Assembly: GCA_945861365.1 (NCBI GenBank)
Contig: CAMAUH010000329.1
Coordinates: forward strand, 1-5,202
Length of the DNA stretch: 5,202 nucleotides
DNA from: Candidatus Kuenenia stuttgartensis
GTDB taxonomy: Bacteria > Planctomycetota > UBA1135 > UBA2386
Reading direction: 5' to 3'
Every line of letters starts with the position of its first letter. Within the stretch, counting starts at the first letter, position 1. The notes beneath the pieces were generated by a model. The model was not told the origin of the DNA. It saw nothing but the letters and a program-made list of their open reading frames with translations, and ran no database searches. Below, piece after piece: positions 5,124-5,202 of the stretch. The translations under genes and the position numbers were made by a program.

Positions 5124-5202
5124 TCACGGCCGCCGCAGCAGGTTACGGCGCTGCTTGGCGCGCTCCATCGCTTGCTGCGCCGCGGTCGGCGCCGCCTTGC
5201 CT
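5124..5202 (-). CDS. C-terminal end of an unrecognised upstream gene
   Basis: On the minus strand a frame open from the window edge gives 25 codons ending in TGA (5124-5126). The peptide is basic and helix-prone, ending A-M-E-R-A-K-Q-R-R-N-L-L-R-R-P. Of these codons 23 have G or C in third position, as in the real genes here, whereas the opposite frame is poorer in this respect. The stop lies 25 bases before the -35 box of the met promoter, a natural gene end. No family can be assigned from so short a piece. Confidence 0.5.
   Translation of the reverse strand, partial: GKAAPTAAQQAMERAKQRRNLLRRP

Noticed and set aside
5055..5202. Plus-strand ATG frame open to the window end (MSERAFYRQPA...)
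   Set aside because: No ribosome site before the ATG, more A/T at third positions than the minus frame, and it overlaps the met promoter and P1 in antisense.

Overview
High-GC (by eye near 70%) Gram-negative bacterial chromosome segment. Lipid A synthesis (LpxA) indicates an outer membrane. The E. coli-like cystathionine gamma-synthase, the short MetX and the hom-metX-metB grouping recall Xanthomonadales-type gammaproteobacteria. The divergent LpxA standing apart from lpxD/fabZ does not clearly fit that group, so the taxon is left open. No mobile element, CRISPR array, tRNA or rRNA was seen.

Layout: (1) Bases 1-666, plus strand: C-terminal half of a sodium/solute symporter, cut by the window edge. 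(2) Everything from 668 to the right end reads on the minus strand. From right to left these are: the last 25 codons of an unrecognised gene (5124-5202); a promoter with a perfect TTGACA and a 16-bp palindrome in its spacer (about 5069-5098); a SAM-I (S-box) riboswitch aptamer (4920-5060); an expression-platform region with several hairpins (about 4844-4919); then hom (3707-4843), metX (2718-3710) and metB (1549-2721). lpxA follows 62 bases further on (668-1486) and meets the symporter tail to tail, one base apart.

The core of the window is a compact methionine unit. Hom makes homoserine, MetX acylates its hydroxyl (probably with succinyl-CoA), and MetB joins O-acylhomoserine with cysteine to give cystathionine. 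The end product of the pathway, S-adenosylmethionine, is sensed by the riboswitch in the leader, closing a feedback loop. hom-metX and metX-metB are joined by 4-base GTGA start/stop overlaps with near-identical Shine-Dalgarno modules, which points to tight translational coupling. Hom lacks an ACT regulatory domain, consistent with control at the RNA level.

The main open questions are how the riboswitch acts (no U-tract terminator is visible, and the P1 3' strand is complementary to the hom start codon region), whether the palindrome adds a repressor, and whether the roughly 50-residue N-terminal extension of Hom is really translated.
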